A stretch of 64,000 bases of DNA, from contig NZ_CP026310.1 in assembly GCF_002906575.1 (NCBI RefSeq), positions 124,001-188,000 of the forward strand. Reading direction: 5' to 3'. Positions within the stretch are counted from its first letter, which is position 1. Each line of letters starts with the position of its first letter. Under the pieces are notes generated by a model. It saw nothing but the letters and a program-made list of their open reading frames with translations. It was not told the DNA's origin and did not search any database. Positions 24,908-33,950 of the stretch are shown piece by piece. This DNA comes from Salinigranum rubrum (GTDB lineage Archaea; Halobacteriota; Halobacteria; Halobacteriales; Haloferacaceae). The translations under genes were made by a program, and so were the position numbers.

Positions 24908-25761
24908 GGCTGTGTAGTGTTCTCGTCTGCTCGTTCGTCGATGCCGCGGGCGGCGAAGAAGCCCTGCTGGCGGAGCGCATCGAGCAGCGTCCGTTCACGC
25001 CTGTTCATGAACCCTTCGGGACCCCAGTAGCGTTCGAGGGTCTCTTGCCATTCCCGCGTGGAATCGCCGTAGACGCTCTCGCCGTACATCGCGTTCATCG
25101 ACCGGTAACACTCCTCCAGCAGTTCCGTGGACGGGTCCTCGTATCCGTCCTCATGGAGGACGGCGTCGAGGGGGACCCGCGGCGCGTTCTCGGTCGCTTC
25201 GCCGTGTTTGGGCACGCCGATGCAGAGTCCGTAGAGAGGGAGTACCCCGGACGGCAAGTCGAGTGTCGAGGCTATCGCACCGAGGTTGTTCAGGATGTTC
25301 CCGATTGGACAGACGCCGTAGCCGCGACTTTCGGCGGCCACCATTATCCCCATCGCCGCCAGCGAGGCGTCGATAGATCCTTCCAGGACCCCCATCGTCG
25401 GGGCTAGCTGGAACTCCCGGTTGCGGTGTGTGAGGAGGTGCTCTATACGGCGCAGGTCGATACAGACTACGAGGAAGTGACTCGCCTCCTCGATCTGGAC
25501 CGTCCCACGGTCACAGAGGTCGTGAATTTGCTCGCGGACCGACTGGTCCCGGACCCAAACGAAACTGTACATTTGGGTCGTTCCACTCGTCGGCGCTTTC
25601 CGGCCGGCGTCGACGAGTTCCCGCACCTCCGACTCGGAAATCGTCGCCTCCGTGTCGAACTCTCTGACTGTGGCCCGCGAGGCGAGCCACGGTGCGAGGT
25701 CAGGCACCTCGAGTCGCTCCCCGTACCGTGTGGCGCGATCGGAACTTCCCGTCCCAGTCAC
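24904..25761 (-). CDS. Nitroreductase-family FMN oxidoreductase (285 aa)
   Basis: NfsA-like flavoprotein. The N-terminal ASRATVREFDTEATISESEV and GRKAPTSGTTQMYSFVWV supply the usual FMN phosphate and substrate-loop residues, and GYGVCPIGNILNN with LPLYGLCIGVPKHG is the family's second FMN segment. Members use NAD(P)H to reduce nitro groups, quinones, enones or flavins. The C-terminal extension after DPSTELLEECYRSMN is longer than usual. It lies within the operon with 4-nt overlaps and could saturate a double bond in a ring intermediate (inference). Confidence 0.86.
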   Translation of the reverse strand: MTGTGSSDRATRYGERLEVPDLAPWLASRATVREFDTEATISESEVRELVDAGRKAPTSGTTQMYSFVWVRDQSVREQIHDLCDRGTVQIEEASHFLVVCIDLRRIEHLLTHRNREFQLAPTMGVLEGSIDASLAAMGIMVAAESRGYGVCPIGNILNNLGAIASTLDLPSGVLPLYGLCIGVPKHGEATENAPRVPLDAVLHEDGYEDPSTELLEECYRSMNAMYGESVYGDSTREWQETLERYWGPEGFMNRRERTLLDALRQQGFFAARGIDERADENTTQP

Positions 25762-26714
25762 ACGATCACCTCGCCACCGCTGACGACGAGTTCGTCGTCG
25801 AGATACACCTCCGGCTCGAGAACGATACCGTCGAGGTGTGAATCACACTGGATCGTCCCACCAAAGCCGTGGTTGTCTCCGAACGCGACATGAGCGGTTC
25901 CGTACACTTTTTCATCTTCGAGAACGGTCCCGATAATCTCCGCTGCGGGGTTCGTCCCGAGCCCGAGTTCCCCAACCCGCCGGGCACACGGATCACCAGT
26001 GGTTGCCTTTAGGAACTCGTCGGCTGCCGGCCCTTCGACGTCGGTTATTGTCCCCGACTCGATGTCGATGAACAACGGGTCGTTGAGGACGCCGACGCCG
26101 GCGAGTCCCCCGTCGAAGACAATAGTGCCGTCGGCCGTGTCCTCAACGGGTGCGATGTAACTCTCTCCGGACGGGAGGTTGCCGGACTCACCTGGCTGTC
26201 GGATCAGTCCGTCGCTCGAGATTCCATCGCGACCTTCGATGGACATCGTCAGCACCTCCCCAGCGGACTCCAGTCTGACCTCCGAGGCGGCCGTCAGTCG
26301 GGACGTCAACGCAGCGGTGAGGCGCTCGACCTCGCCGTAATCGGCGGTGATCGCCCCCTCGCCGAACATTCGTTTGGTGATACCGGGCATCGTCGCCACG
26401 CGAGCGCCCGAGTCGGTCGCGGCCTCGCGCGCACGGGTGTGTGTCAGTGAGGCCGCTGTCGGACAGACGACGATGTCTGCGTTCCGCATGGCCGACGAGA
26501 CGAATTCCGGAGGCTCGACGCCGCTCCGCTCCAGAGGTTGGATTTCGAGCAACCCGGCGACGAGGTCGAGGTCATCGCCGGCCGCAAACAGCGCATGCCC
26601 GATGTCTATCGTCTCGGTGTCGGTGACGACGAGTAGTGAATCGCCCGCCTGCGCGCCCATGTTATCAGTCAGGACCCGGCGCGCGACCGAACGGAGGTCG
26701 GAGGCGTCGCCCAT
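25758..26714 (-). CDS. M29-type metallopeptidase/NicX-superfamily protein (318 aa)
   Basis: Resembles the thermophilic aminopeptidase T family, which also includes 2,5-dihydroxypyridine dioxygenase. Recognisable parts are CPTAASLTHTRAREAATDSG, RVATMPGITKRMFGEGAI and the C-terminal VYGTAHVAFGDNHGFGGTIQ with CDSHLDGIVLEPEVYLDD. The His in TAHVAFGDN and the His/Asp of SHLDG are the expected metal ligands. The ATG at 26714 is chosen because the frame upstream overlaps the AroM gene and has no similarity. Whether it is a peptidase or an oxygenase cannot be decided here. It is coupled by overlap to the nitroreductase gene. Confidence 0.8.
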   Translation of the reverse strand: MGDASDLRSVARRVLTDNMGAQAGDSLLVVTDTETIDIGHALFAAGDDLDLVAGLLEIQPLERSGVEPPEFVSSAMRNADIVVCPTAASLTHTRAREAATDSGARVATMPGITKRMFGEGAITADYGEVERLTAALTSRLTAASEVRLESAGEVLTMSIEGRDGISSDGLIRQPGESGNLPSGESYIAPVEDTADGTIVFDGGLAGVGVLNDPLFIDIESGTITDVEGPAADEFLKATTGDPCARRVGELGLGTNPAAEIIGTVLEDEKVYGTAHVAFGDNHGFGGTIQCDSHLDGIVLEPEVYLDDELVVSGGEVIV

Positions 26715-26716
26715 CG

Positions 26717-27382
26717 TTACAGCACCTCGGTCATCGTCTTTGCCAGCACTGACCGGCCGAGTAACACGCTGGTGTTGGTCTGTTCGCGAACAGTCGCTTT
26801 CATCGCTGGCGTGTACCCCATACAGTCCATCACGATGAGGTCCACGTCGGTGCCGATCGACTGTGCTGCCGGGGTGACCTCGTCCTCGTCGACGTACGGC
26901 GACCCGGCAGCGGTGCGCAGTTCGAACCCCTTCCACTTCTCGAAGGTCTGGTCGACTTGTTCCTGTTCGGGGACGATAACCCCGACGGTGCCGTCGAGCG
27001 CGATGCTCGTCGCCCACCCGTGGAGCAGGTCGCTCGGTTCGAGGATCGGGACGGAGGCCTCGAAGTCGGGGAAGTGACCGGTACAGAGGACGCCGATAGC
27101 GGAGACCTCCTCATTCGCGGCGACCTCGTCGATACGCGCCTGGACGAGGTCGACCACGGACGCACGATCGACCGTGACTGACGACCCGTCACGTAGGCGA
27201 GTGACGAATATCGGCTCCCCCTCCGTCGGTCCAACGGCAGCCTCGATCGCCTCGCTGGAGTCGAACTCGTCGAGCGCGCCGGCCTCAACGACGTCTACGC
27301 CGTCCGGCAGGAAGTCGACGATGTCAGGGGTGATGTCCGTTCGTGGTGCCTGCCCAATGGTGATGAGGCCGATCGTCGTCAT
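26717..27382 (-). CDS. AroM-family protein (221 aa)
   Basis: Matches the AroM family by GLITIGQAPRTDITPDI at the N-terminus, IGVLCTGHFPDF in the middle and LIVMDCMGYTPAMK near the C-terminus, with paired Cys (LCTG and DCMG) like the Asp/Glu racemase superfamily to which AroM is thought to be related. The biochemical role of AroM is not established. Its neighbours here, DUF1177 and DUF917 proteins and transport genes, are ones I recall it keeping in bacteria, which suggests a shared catabolic pathway. It overlaps DUF1177 by 4 nt. Confidence 0.85.
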   Translation of the reverse strand: MTTIGLITIGQAPRTDITPDIVDFLPDGVDVVEAGALDEFDSSEAIEAAVGPTEGEPIFVTRLRDGSSVTVDRASVVDLVQARIDEVAANEEVSAIGVLCTGHFPDFEASVPILEPSDLLHGWATSIALDGTVGVIVPEQEQVDQTFEKWKGFELRTAAGSPYVDEDEVTPAAQSIGTDVDLIVMDCMGYTPAMKATVREQTNTSVLLGRSVLAKTMTEVL

Positions 27383-28296
27383 CGCTCTGTCCCCATCGTC
27401 TGCAGTCGGTCCATCGACCCGTACAGCGCCTGCAAGCGTTCGAACTCGGAGCGGTCGTACAAGGTCGCCCGACCCCGGGTGAATTCCTTCGCTGTCTCGA
27501 CAACGAACCCGGTCGCCTCCAAGAGTTCCGGGAGGTAGTTAGCACCTGTCCCCGACCCTGGAATCGGACTTGTGCTCGTGGTGGCGACACCGACAACGGG
27601 TGCGTCCGTCGCGGTCGCCGGTTGCATGAGGCTGTTTATGTGGTGGACGTCGTTTCCGTACGGGGTGATGTCTTGGGTCGTGAGCGTTAGCGTGCTCGGT
27701 GGCTCTCCGGTGACCCGCTCTTGAATGTCGAGGAGCGCGTCGCTGGGTGGCAACAGCCACCCCTCCTTCGCCGTGGGCGTGATGGCGAACCCGCGCTCAC
27801 AATGGACTCGGTTGCCCTTGGTTGCGTCGACCGAGAGGACAGCGTCCATCTCCTCGTCGACCTCGTGGCGATTCATCGTCGCCATGTCGACGGGGCTTCC
27901 CATGAACGGGACCGGGTCGTGTGGCTGGGTCGGCGCGTCTGGACAGACATGTGTCGCGATCTGCACCTCCCCGGCCAGGTGGTCTCCCCGCTCGTACATC
28001 TCCGCGAGTTTGAACGCCGACGCGAGCGCCACGATGGCACCGTCCGCATCGGAAACCATCCCCACCTCTTCAGGACGGGCGCCGACACCGCCGAGTCGGC
28101 CGACGACGCCGAGCGTCGGTGCGTCCGGGTCCTGGCCCGGGACGGTGACGCGCACAAAGTCCGTCGACCCCTTGTCGGTCTCGATCGTCGTTACGTCCAC
28201 CGCGATGTCGGTTCCTCCCATGGCGTCTTGAACGGCAGCCCCGTCTGCTTCCGGGTGGTCGAGTACGCTGTACGCTTGCTGTATGTTATCTAACAT
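27379..28296 (-). CDS. DUF1177-family protein (305 aa)
   Basis: Recognised as DUF1177 by the N-terminal region ending in TLGVVGRLGGVGARPEEVGM, ERGDHLAGEVQIATHVCPDA, PFMGSPVDMATMN and the late TPYGNDVHHINSLMQPATAT. No function is established for the family. His and Asp/Glu clusters (ATHVCPDAPTQPHDPVPF and FVVETAKEFTRGRATLYD) would allow metal binding, but this is a guess. It overlaps AroM by 4 nt and follows DUF917 after 9 nt. Confidence 0.82.
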   Translation of the reverse strand: MLDNIQQAYSVLDHPEADGAAVQDAMGGTDIAVDVTTIETDKGSTDFVRVTVPGQDPDAPTLGVVGRLGGVGARPEEVGMVSDADGAIVALASAFKLAEMYERGDHLAGEVQIATHVCPDAPTQPHDPVPFMGSPVDMATMNRHEVDEEMDAVLSVDATKGNRVHCERGFAITPTAKEGWLLPPSDALLDIQERVTGEPPSTLTLTTQDITPYGNDVHHINSLMQPATATDAPVVGVATTSTSPIPGSGTGANYLPELLEATGFVVETAKEFTRGRATLYDRSEFERLQALYGSMDRLQTMGTER

Positions 28297-28305
28297 TATC
28301 TCGTG

Positions 28306-29391
28306 TCACTCCTGAGTGAACGCGTAGTTGATCACTGGTCTATCGACGGCCGCCTCAACCGGTTCGAACAGGGTCGGGTCCGCCATGCCCGCGCCCAGTG
28401 CGAGTGACGCTCCCGGTGCGGTGAGTACCGAGACTTGCTGTCCGACTTCGATCTCTGCGGTGGATATTGGGCGACCCGACTCAGCGTCGAGAGTCGTGAT
28501 GAGGTCGGGGAACGTGGAAACCCGCGTTCCGTCGTGGTCGAGCGTCATATACTCGTTCCAGAACGTCAGCTCGTAGCCGTCGACTGTCACCGTCCCCACG
28601 TCGAACCCGCCGGTGGTTTCGAGCGCACAGGAATCGACGGTCCCGGTGACGACGACGTTGCCGTCCAGTTCCTCGGCGATGTTCTCTGCCGCCGTCACGC
28701 CGTCGGTCGCAGTTCGGACCGCAGCCCCGACTGTCTCGGCCTGTTCGTACACACCGACGGCAGCGTGTTCGGTGGCGTAGTCAGCGGTGACCGGATTCCT
28801 CGCGACGGCGACCAAACCCCCCGCTGCCTCAGCAGTCCGTCTGATCGTCGACGCCGCAGTACCGAGTTGAGCCCGAACGATGACTTCGTGCCGGCGCTCC
28901 GTCTCCGGAACGCCGCCGACGCCCGACTGGAGTACGCGCGCGTCGTTCGCAAGGCCGATCGAACCCATTGGTCCGGTCGGGTGTGCCCGGCCGTTACACG
29001 CGGCGTCCACGAGCGGAAGTCCGGTCACGGCCGACTGTAGGAGGCCGTTCACCGACGCGAAGCCGCCCATCTCGTTGGTCATCAAGGCGCCGACAGTCGA
29101 TCCTTCCTCGGCGAGTCGGTCGACGAGCAACTTGACCGCGCGGACGTAGTCGGCTGGGTCGACGTGGCTCTCGGTCGCCGCCGGCGCGCCGACTCCGCTC
29201 ACCGTTAACACGACCTCGGACGGGTCGAGCGAGTCGAGCGGGACGACAGTCGGCGTCCCGTACTCAACGGCGAGTTCGCCGAATTCGATTCCTTCTCCGA
29301 GCGACCCGCCGCCGCCACCACCCAGCACCGCCCCGCCCGTAGCGACGTCCGTCACCCACTGTTCTGTGATATCGTACTCTCGTGTCGTCAT
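28306..29391 (-). CDS. DUF917-family protein (361 aa)
   Basis: Recognised by the glycine cluster GGAVLGGGGGGSLGEG near residue 20, ALMTNEMGGFASVNGLLQSA and LPLVDAACNGRAHPTGPMGS, the core of DUF917. As I recall, this domain is now described as an S-methyl-thiohydantoin desulfurase type and often accompanies hydantoinases. The C-terminal domain with YELTFWNEYMTLDHDG and GQQVSVLTAPGASLALGAG is complete. It is the first clear enzyme gene after the transporter genes. A hydantoin or thiohydantoin substrate is therefore a testable guess. Confidence 0.85.
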   Translation of the reverse strand: MTTREYDITEQWVTDVATGGAVLGGGGGGSLGEGIEFGELAVEYGTPTVVPLDSLDPSEVVLTVSGVGAPAATESHVDPADYVRAVKLLVDRLAEEGSTVGALMTNEMGGFASVNGLLQSAVTGLPLVDAACNGRAHPTGPMGSIGLANDARVLQSGVGGVPETERRHEVIVRAQLGTAASTIRRTAEAAGGLVAVARNPVTADYATEHAAVGVYEQAETVGAAVRTATDGVTAAENIAEELDGNVVVTGTVDSCALETTGGFDVGTVTVDGYELTFWNEYMTLDHDGTRVSTFPDLITTLDAESGRPISTAEIEVGQQVSVLTAPGASLALGAGMADPTLFEPVEAAVDRPVINYAFTQE

Positions 29392-29406
29392 TATATCTCT
29401 AGTAAG

Positions 29407-29778
29407 CTATGTTCTGTCATCGTCGCTCACCGCTGGCTGTGCACCGGTGAGTCGAACGAACGTGTTCGGAAACGCACGGTCGGCGGTTCGAAAGACCCCC
29501 TCATTCCGGGCGCGTAATCGTCTCATTCCACTCTCGAGGAGGTGATACACCTGGTCGCGGCCCATCGACTCGAAGAGATCTTGAGACTGTGCAACGGCGG
29601 TCGCACACACCTCGTCCTCCTCGCAGGGTCGTGAACAACCGGTACAGGTCGATTCGGTGGCTTTGAACGTGACTGGGTCCGAGGCGGCACGCAGGAGTAC
29701 CTCCGCGGTCCACGGGCGGTTTTCGCGAGCGCGCTTGAGAGCGGCTTTCCGTTCCTGACCGTGTTCGGGGGACGTCAC
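29407..29778 (-). CDS. Cys-rich small protein in transporter operon (123 aa)
   Basis: I do not recognise the family. The start is a GTG at 29778 that overlaps the DppF stop (GTGA), so it is co-translated with the transporter. The middle carries four closely spaced cysteines, CTGCSRPCEEDEVC, which could bind zinc or an iron-sulfur cluster. The rest is helical and charged (ERKAALKRARENRPWTAEVL; LFESMGRDQVYHLLESGMRR). There is no signal peptide or membrane segment, so it should be cytoplasmic. The ATPases of Dpp systems do not normally need such a partner, so it may belong to the enzymatic part. Confidence 0.65.
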   Translation of the reverse strand: MTSPEHGQERKAALKRARENRPWTAEVLLRAASDPVTFKATESTCTGCSRPCEEDEVCATAVAQSQDLFESMGRDQVYHLLESGMRRLRARNEGVFRTADRAFPNTFVRLTGAQPAVSDDDRT

Positions 29779-30828
29779 CAGTCCGGCACCTCCGCGAATT
29801 GATCGTCGTGGAGGTAACACCTGGCGAGGTGGTCGCCGCCCCGGTCGTACATCGCCGGTTCCTCCTCAGCACAGGCGTCGAACTCCCACGGACAGCGCGA
29901 CCTGAAGGCACACCCGCTTGGTTTCTCCCGCGGGTCGGGGATTTCGCCTTCGAGATACACGCTCTCCGGTTTCGCGCGTTCATCCGCTTCGCTGACGGTC
30001 GAAATCGCCGAGAGGAGCGCCCTGCTGTAGGGGTGTTCCGGTCTCGTGAACACCGACTCGACGTCGCCGATCTCAACGAGGCGACCGAGGTACATCACCC
30101 CGATTCGGTCTGCGACGTTTCGCAATAGCGAGAGGTCGTGCGTGATGAACAGGTACGTAATTCCGTACTCGTCTTGGATCGACTGGAGGATGTTGATGAT
30201 GCGCGCTTGAACCGAAACGTCGAGCGCACTCGTCGGTTCGTCGAGGACGACGAACTTCGGGTTCAGCGCGACCGCACGGGCTATACCGACCCGCTGTTTC
30301 TGCCCCCCGAGAGCTGGCCGGGATACCGGTACATGAACTCACGCGGGAGGTCGACCATGTCGAGCAGTTCTTCGATCCGGTTCAGCCGCTCTTTGGCTGT
30401 CCGTAGTCGTGGATCTTGAGCGGCGCCTCGATGATAGTCTTCACGCGGTGACGCGGATTGAGGCTCGATGTCGGGTCCTGGTGGACGATCTGCATGTTGC
30501 GGCGGAACCGCTTGAGCTCCGCCTGAGAGAGATCGACGACGTCCTGGCCGTCGATCTCGATCGTTCCGGCCGTCGGCTCCGTCAGTCGGAGCATCGACCG
30601 ACCGGTGGTCGTCTTCCCGGACCCGGATTCGCCGACCAGTCCGAAAGTCTCACCCTCTGCGATCGAGAAGCTGACCCCATCGACCGCCCGGACCGCCCCG
30701 ACGCGCCGCTGGAACACCCCCTCCTGGATCGGAAAGTGCTTCTGTAACCCCTCGACGCGAACCATCGCGTCCGCCTGGTCCACGCTCTGCTGTGCGTCTG
30801 GATCGTCTGTGGGTTCTGTGAGACTCAT
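29775..30828 (-). pseudogene. DppF/OppF-type ABC ATPase, two frameshifts
   Basis: Second ATPase of a peptide/opine/nickel importer. It starts [15 protein letters not shown] and has Walker [12 protein letters not shown], the Q-loop IVHQDPTSSLNPRHR, the signature QLSGG(Q)KQRVGIARAVALNP, Walker B FVVLDEPTSALD, the switch-His LFITHDLSL and the C-terminal oligopeptide_HPY Cys motif (GCAFRSRCPWEFDAC). The frame is broken twice: near 30395, where QPKSG-stop should be QPKERLNRIEELL, and near 30307, where one G is missing in the SGGQ run. Adding one base at each restores a 351-residue protein. All motifs are otherwise intact, so sequencing error is likely. Confidence 0.85.
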
Positions 30829-31960
30829 TGCTCTGATCCTCGGTTGACGACCGTGTCGGACGGCGCCTCCTCGTCGGAGCGAGACTCCCACGGTGGGGGC
30901 CGATGTCGATGGACGTGCTCGTGGTTCCCCGGTCGCGACTGTACGCTGCCGGCCCATCGAAGAGGTGACAGCCGACGGCGTGGCCGGACGTCGTCTCACG
31001 AAGGTGGGGAAACACCTCCGTACACTCCGGTTCCGCGTGGGGACACCGACTCGCAAACCGACACCCAGACGGTGGGTCGGTGTAGTCCGGTAGGTGCCCC
31101 TCGATGCCCGTCCCGATGCCGGTCGATAACATCGGGATGCTGTCCAGTAGACCGCGCGTGTAGGGGTGCTGTGGGCTTGAAAAGAGCTCTGCAGTCGGCG
31201 CCTGCTCGACTATCTCCCCGGCGTACATGACGTTGATGAAGTCACTCACCTCTCTCGCGACCCCAAGGTCGTGCGTGATGTACAGAACGCTCGTGTCACG
31301 TTCCTCGACGAGTTCGTCGAGTAGGTCAAGGACTTTGGCCTCGGTCGTGACGTCGAGCGCTGTGCCCGGTTCGTCTGCAATCAGCAGGTCGGGTTCCGAG
31401 AGGAGCGCGATAGCGATCAGCACCCGCTGTCGCATCCCGCCGGATAGTTCGACGGGGTAGCTGTTGAACACGCGTTCGGGGGCCGATATCTCGACGCTGT
31501 CGAGCATTCGTATCGCTCGGTCCCGGTACTCGCCGTCGGAGCCGGAGCCCGAGCCGACCTTGTCTCGGAGCCACTCCGTGACCGACAGCCGTGGCTTCCC
31601 CTGCCACTTCAGGACGTCGATCATCTGCTCGCCCACCTTCAGGACGGGGTTGAGCGAGGTCATCGGGTCCTGCATTATCATGCTCATCTCCTTGCCGCGT
31701 CGTGCGTGACGCTGCGAATCGGAGAGGTCGAGCACGTTCTCCCCCTTGTAGATGATCTCCCCCTCGGGGATACGTGCAGAGGGTAGCAGTCCCATGATGG
31801 CCTTGACCGTGACGCTCTTGCCACAGCCGGTCTCGCCGACCAGCGCGGCGGTCTCACCCCGGTCGAGGGTAAAATCGACGCCGTTGATCACCTCGGCGAC
31901 CCCGTCATAGGTGTCGAACTCTACGTGGAGGTTTCGCACCTCCAAGATGGGATTGTTCAT
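30825..31960 (-). CDS. DppD/OppD-type ABC ATPase, probable tail frameshift
   Basis: First ATPase of the importer: Walker [30 protein letters not shown], the signature [16 protein letters not shown], Walker [25 protein letters not shown], and the Cys-containing tail [20 protein letters not shown]. After CHLFDGPAA the frame runs on into dppF in an unnatural way to about 30650. The next frame instead gives an acidic end, [17 protein letters not shown], whose stop overlaps the dppF ATG. A one-base deletion near 30930-30965 explains this and makes a 378-residue protein. It is in an operon with dppB, dppC and dppF. Confidence 0.82.
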
Positions 31961-31961
31961 C

Positions 31962-32873
31962 TCAGTTCACCTCGACGTCGAGGATGTCACGGAGGCCGTC
32001 ACCGATGAAGTTGAACCCGAGAACGGCGAAGGAGATCGCCAGCCCGGGGAAGACCGCGATCCACCAGTAACTCGTGACGTAGTTGCGTCCCTGAGCAATC
32101 ATGGCTCCCCACGTCGGTGTCGGGGGCTGTGCCCCGAGTCCGAGGAAAGACAACCCGGCACCGACGAGGATGACGAACCCCATGTCGAGGGTTGCCTTGA
32201 CCGTGATCGGACTCACAACGTTCGGGAGGATTTCCTTGAACGTCGTCCGGAACCACCCGGACCCGAGAGCTCGACTCGACTCAACGAACTCGTCTTCTTT
32301 GATCGAGAGAACCTCCCCTTGGACGAGTCGGGCATACCACGACCACCACGAGAAGGCAATCGCGACCATCACGTTGAACAGTGACGCCCCCGTCGCGGCC
32401 ACGACCGCCATCGCGAGCAGTGTCGGTGGAATCGCGAGGAAGATGTCGGTCGTTCGCATGATGACGACGTTCGTCGTGCCGCCGAGGTAGCCCGCGACAA
32501 GCCCGAGGGTCACGCCGATAGAGATGGCGATCGAGAGGACGATGACGCCCATCAGCAACGAGAGACGCGCACCGAAGAGGACGCGACTGAAGATATCACG
32601 GCCGGTAGTGTCGGTCCCCATCGGGTGGTCGAAGCTCGGTGGCTGACTAGCCCGATCGAAGTTGACGCCAGCTCCAGCGTCCTCCGGGTATGGTGCGATG
32701 ACGGGTGCGAAGATGGCCGCTAGCACGAGCGCCACGATCATGGCCAGCCCGACGACCGAGAGCTTGTTCTCGGTGAAGCTCAGAAAGCTCCGGCGCAACT
32801 GTTCGATCCGCTCTTGACGGGCGATATCGTCCGAGCCGAAGACCCCGTCAGTGGATTCTGTTTCGGTGGCCAT
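31962..32873 (-). CDS. DppC/OppC-type ABC transporter permease (303 aa)
   Basis: Permease with an N-terminal OppC_N segment (FLSFTENKLSVVGLAMIVAL), the extracellular GTDTTGRDIFSRVLFGARLS motif characteristic of DppC, and the EAA loop SSRALGSGWFRTTFKEILPN. About six helices are predicted. It starts directly after the dppB stop and ends 1 nt before dppD. It forms the import channel with the dppB product. The substrate class is di/oligopeptides, opines or nickel in relatives; the enzyme genes downstream argue for an organic N-containing solute. Confidence 0.93.
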   Translation of the reverse strand: MATETESTDGVFGSDDIARQERIEQLRRSFLSFTENKLSVVGLAMIVALVLAAIFAPVIAPYPEDAGAGVNFDRASQPPSFDHPMGTDTTGRDIFSRVLFGARLSLLMGVIVLSIAISIGVTLGLVAGYLGGTTNVVIMRTTDIFLAIPPTLLAMAVVAATGASLFNVMVAIAFSWWSWYARLVQGEVLSIKEDEFVESSRALGSGWFRTTFKEILPNVVSPITVKATLDMGFVILVGAGLSFLGLGAQPPTPTWGAMIAQGRNYVTSYWWIAVFPGLAISFAVLGFNFIGDGLRDILDVEVN

Positions 32874-33893
32874 CTATCCGTCCTCCAATCTGACCCGAGG
32901 ATCGAGGTAACCGTACAGCAGGTCGACGATGAAGTTGGCAGTCACGAAGCCGATACCGACGACGATGGTGACGCCGACGATTGCGTTAAAGTCCTGATAG
33001 AGGATCGCTTGGACGCCGTAGCGAGCCATCCCCGGCCACGCGAAGACGATCTCCACGAGGAACGCGTTGCCGAGCAGGAATCCAAAGGCGAGTCCGATCA
33101 CCGTCAGTGAGCTGGTGAACGCGTTCCTGAGCATGTACTTGTACTCGATCAGGTTGTTCGGGAGGCCGTAGGCTCGAGCGGCCAGCACGTAGTCCTTCCG
33201 TTGCTCGTCGATCATGTCCGATCGGATCAGACGCATGACCTGGGCGAGCGTCGCGAGCCCGAGGGCGAACGCTGGTAGAACCAGGTGTGTGGCCGCGTCG
33301 ATGAACGTCCCGAACTGACCGGCGATGAGACTGTCGACCAGATAGAGGTGCGTCACGCTCGGTGGGGGTGTCACCCCGTCGCTCAGACGCCCGGACAGCG
33401 GGAGCAGCCCGAGTGAGACCACGAAGATGATCTGCAAGACGATCGCCACCCAGAACCGGGGCATCGACACGCCGAACAGTGCCGTAACCCGGGAAACGTG
33501 GTCCTGCCAGCGGTCCTTATTGGTGCCCGCAACAACACCGAAGGGTATCGCGAGCAACACCGCGAACACCAGCGTGACGGTCGTCAGTTCGAACGTCGCC
33601 GGGAGTCGCCCGACGATGTCGCTGAACACGTTATTGTTCGTCCGCAGCGACATCCCCCAGTCTCCCTGGACGACGCCGACGAGCCAGTCGAAGTACTGGA
33701 CCGGTAGCGGCTGATCTAAACCCATCTCAGCCCGCAGGGCCGCCACTTGGCTGTCGGATGCCTCGGGGCCGAGTGCTAACCGTACAGGATCTCCCGGTAT
33801 CACCCGAGAAATCCCGAATATGAGCACCGACAGCCCCAGAATCACGGGAACTGACTGGAGTGCTCGTTGGATGAGATAGTCTACGTATGACAT
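32874..33893 (-). CDS. DppB/OppB-type ABC transporter permease (339 aa)
   Basis: Permease with the DppB signatures YLIQRALQSVPVILGLSVLI, RVIPGDPVRLALGPEAS, MGLDQPLPVQYFDWLVGVVQ and GDWGMSLRTN, and the EAA loop RAYGLPNNLIEYKYMLRNAF. It ends FIVDLLYGYLDPRVRLEDG, a normal DppB C-terminus. I start at MSYVDYL (33893); the extra residues MFDSPVQQHNIH upstream do not look like the family. About 57 nt separate it from the binding-protein gene. Confidence 0.92.
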   Translation of the reverse strand: MSYVDYLIQRALQSVPVILGLSVLIFGISRVIPGDPVRLALGPEASDSQVAALRAEMGLDQPLPVQYFDWLVGVVQGDWGMSLRTNNNVFSDIVGRLPATFELTTVTLVFAVLLAIPFGVVAGTNKDRWQDHVSRVTALFGVSMPRFWVAIVLQIIFVVSLGLLPLSGRLSDGVTPPPSVTHLYLVDSLIAGQFGTFIDAATHLVLPAFALGLATLAQVMRLIRSDMIDEQRKDYVLAARAYGLPNNLIEYKYMLRNAFTSSLTVIGLAFGFLLGNAFLVEIVFAWPGMARYGVQAILYQDFNAIVGVTIVVGIGFVTANFIVDLLYGYLDPRVRLEDG

Positions 33894-33950
33894 GTGTATG
33901 TTGTGTTGTTGTACTGGACTGTCGAACATCGAACAGCCCGGTGCAGGATG

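Noticed and set aside
26715-27017. N-terminal extension of the M29-type gene to 27017
   Set aside because: The added part is Arg/His-rich, overlaps the AroM gene in another frame and matches no family; ATG 26714 fits the operon spacing.
30650-30824. DppD running 178 nt into dppF
   Set aside because: The extension is Arg/Ser-rich, unlike haloarchaeal proteins. A one-base deletion with an acidic alternative tail and an ATGA overlap explains the junction better.
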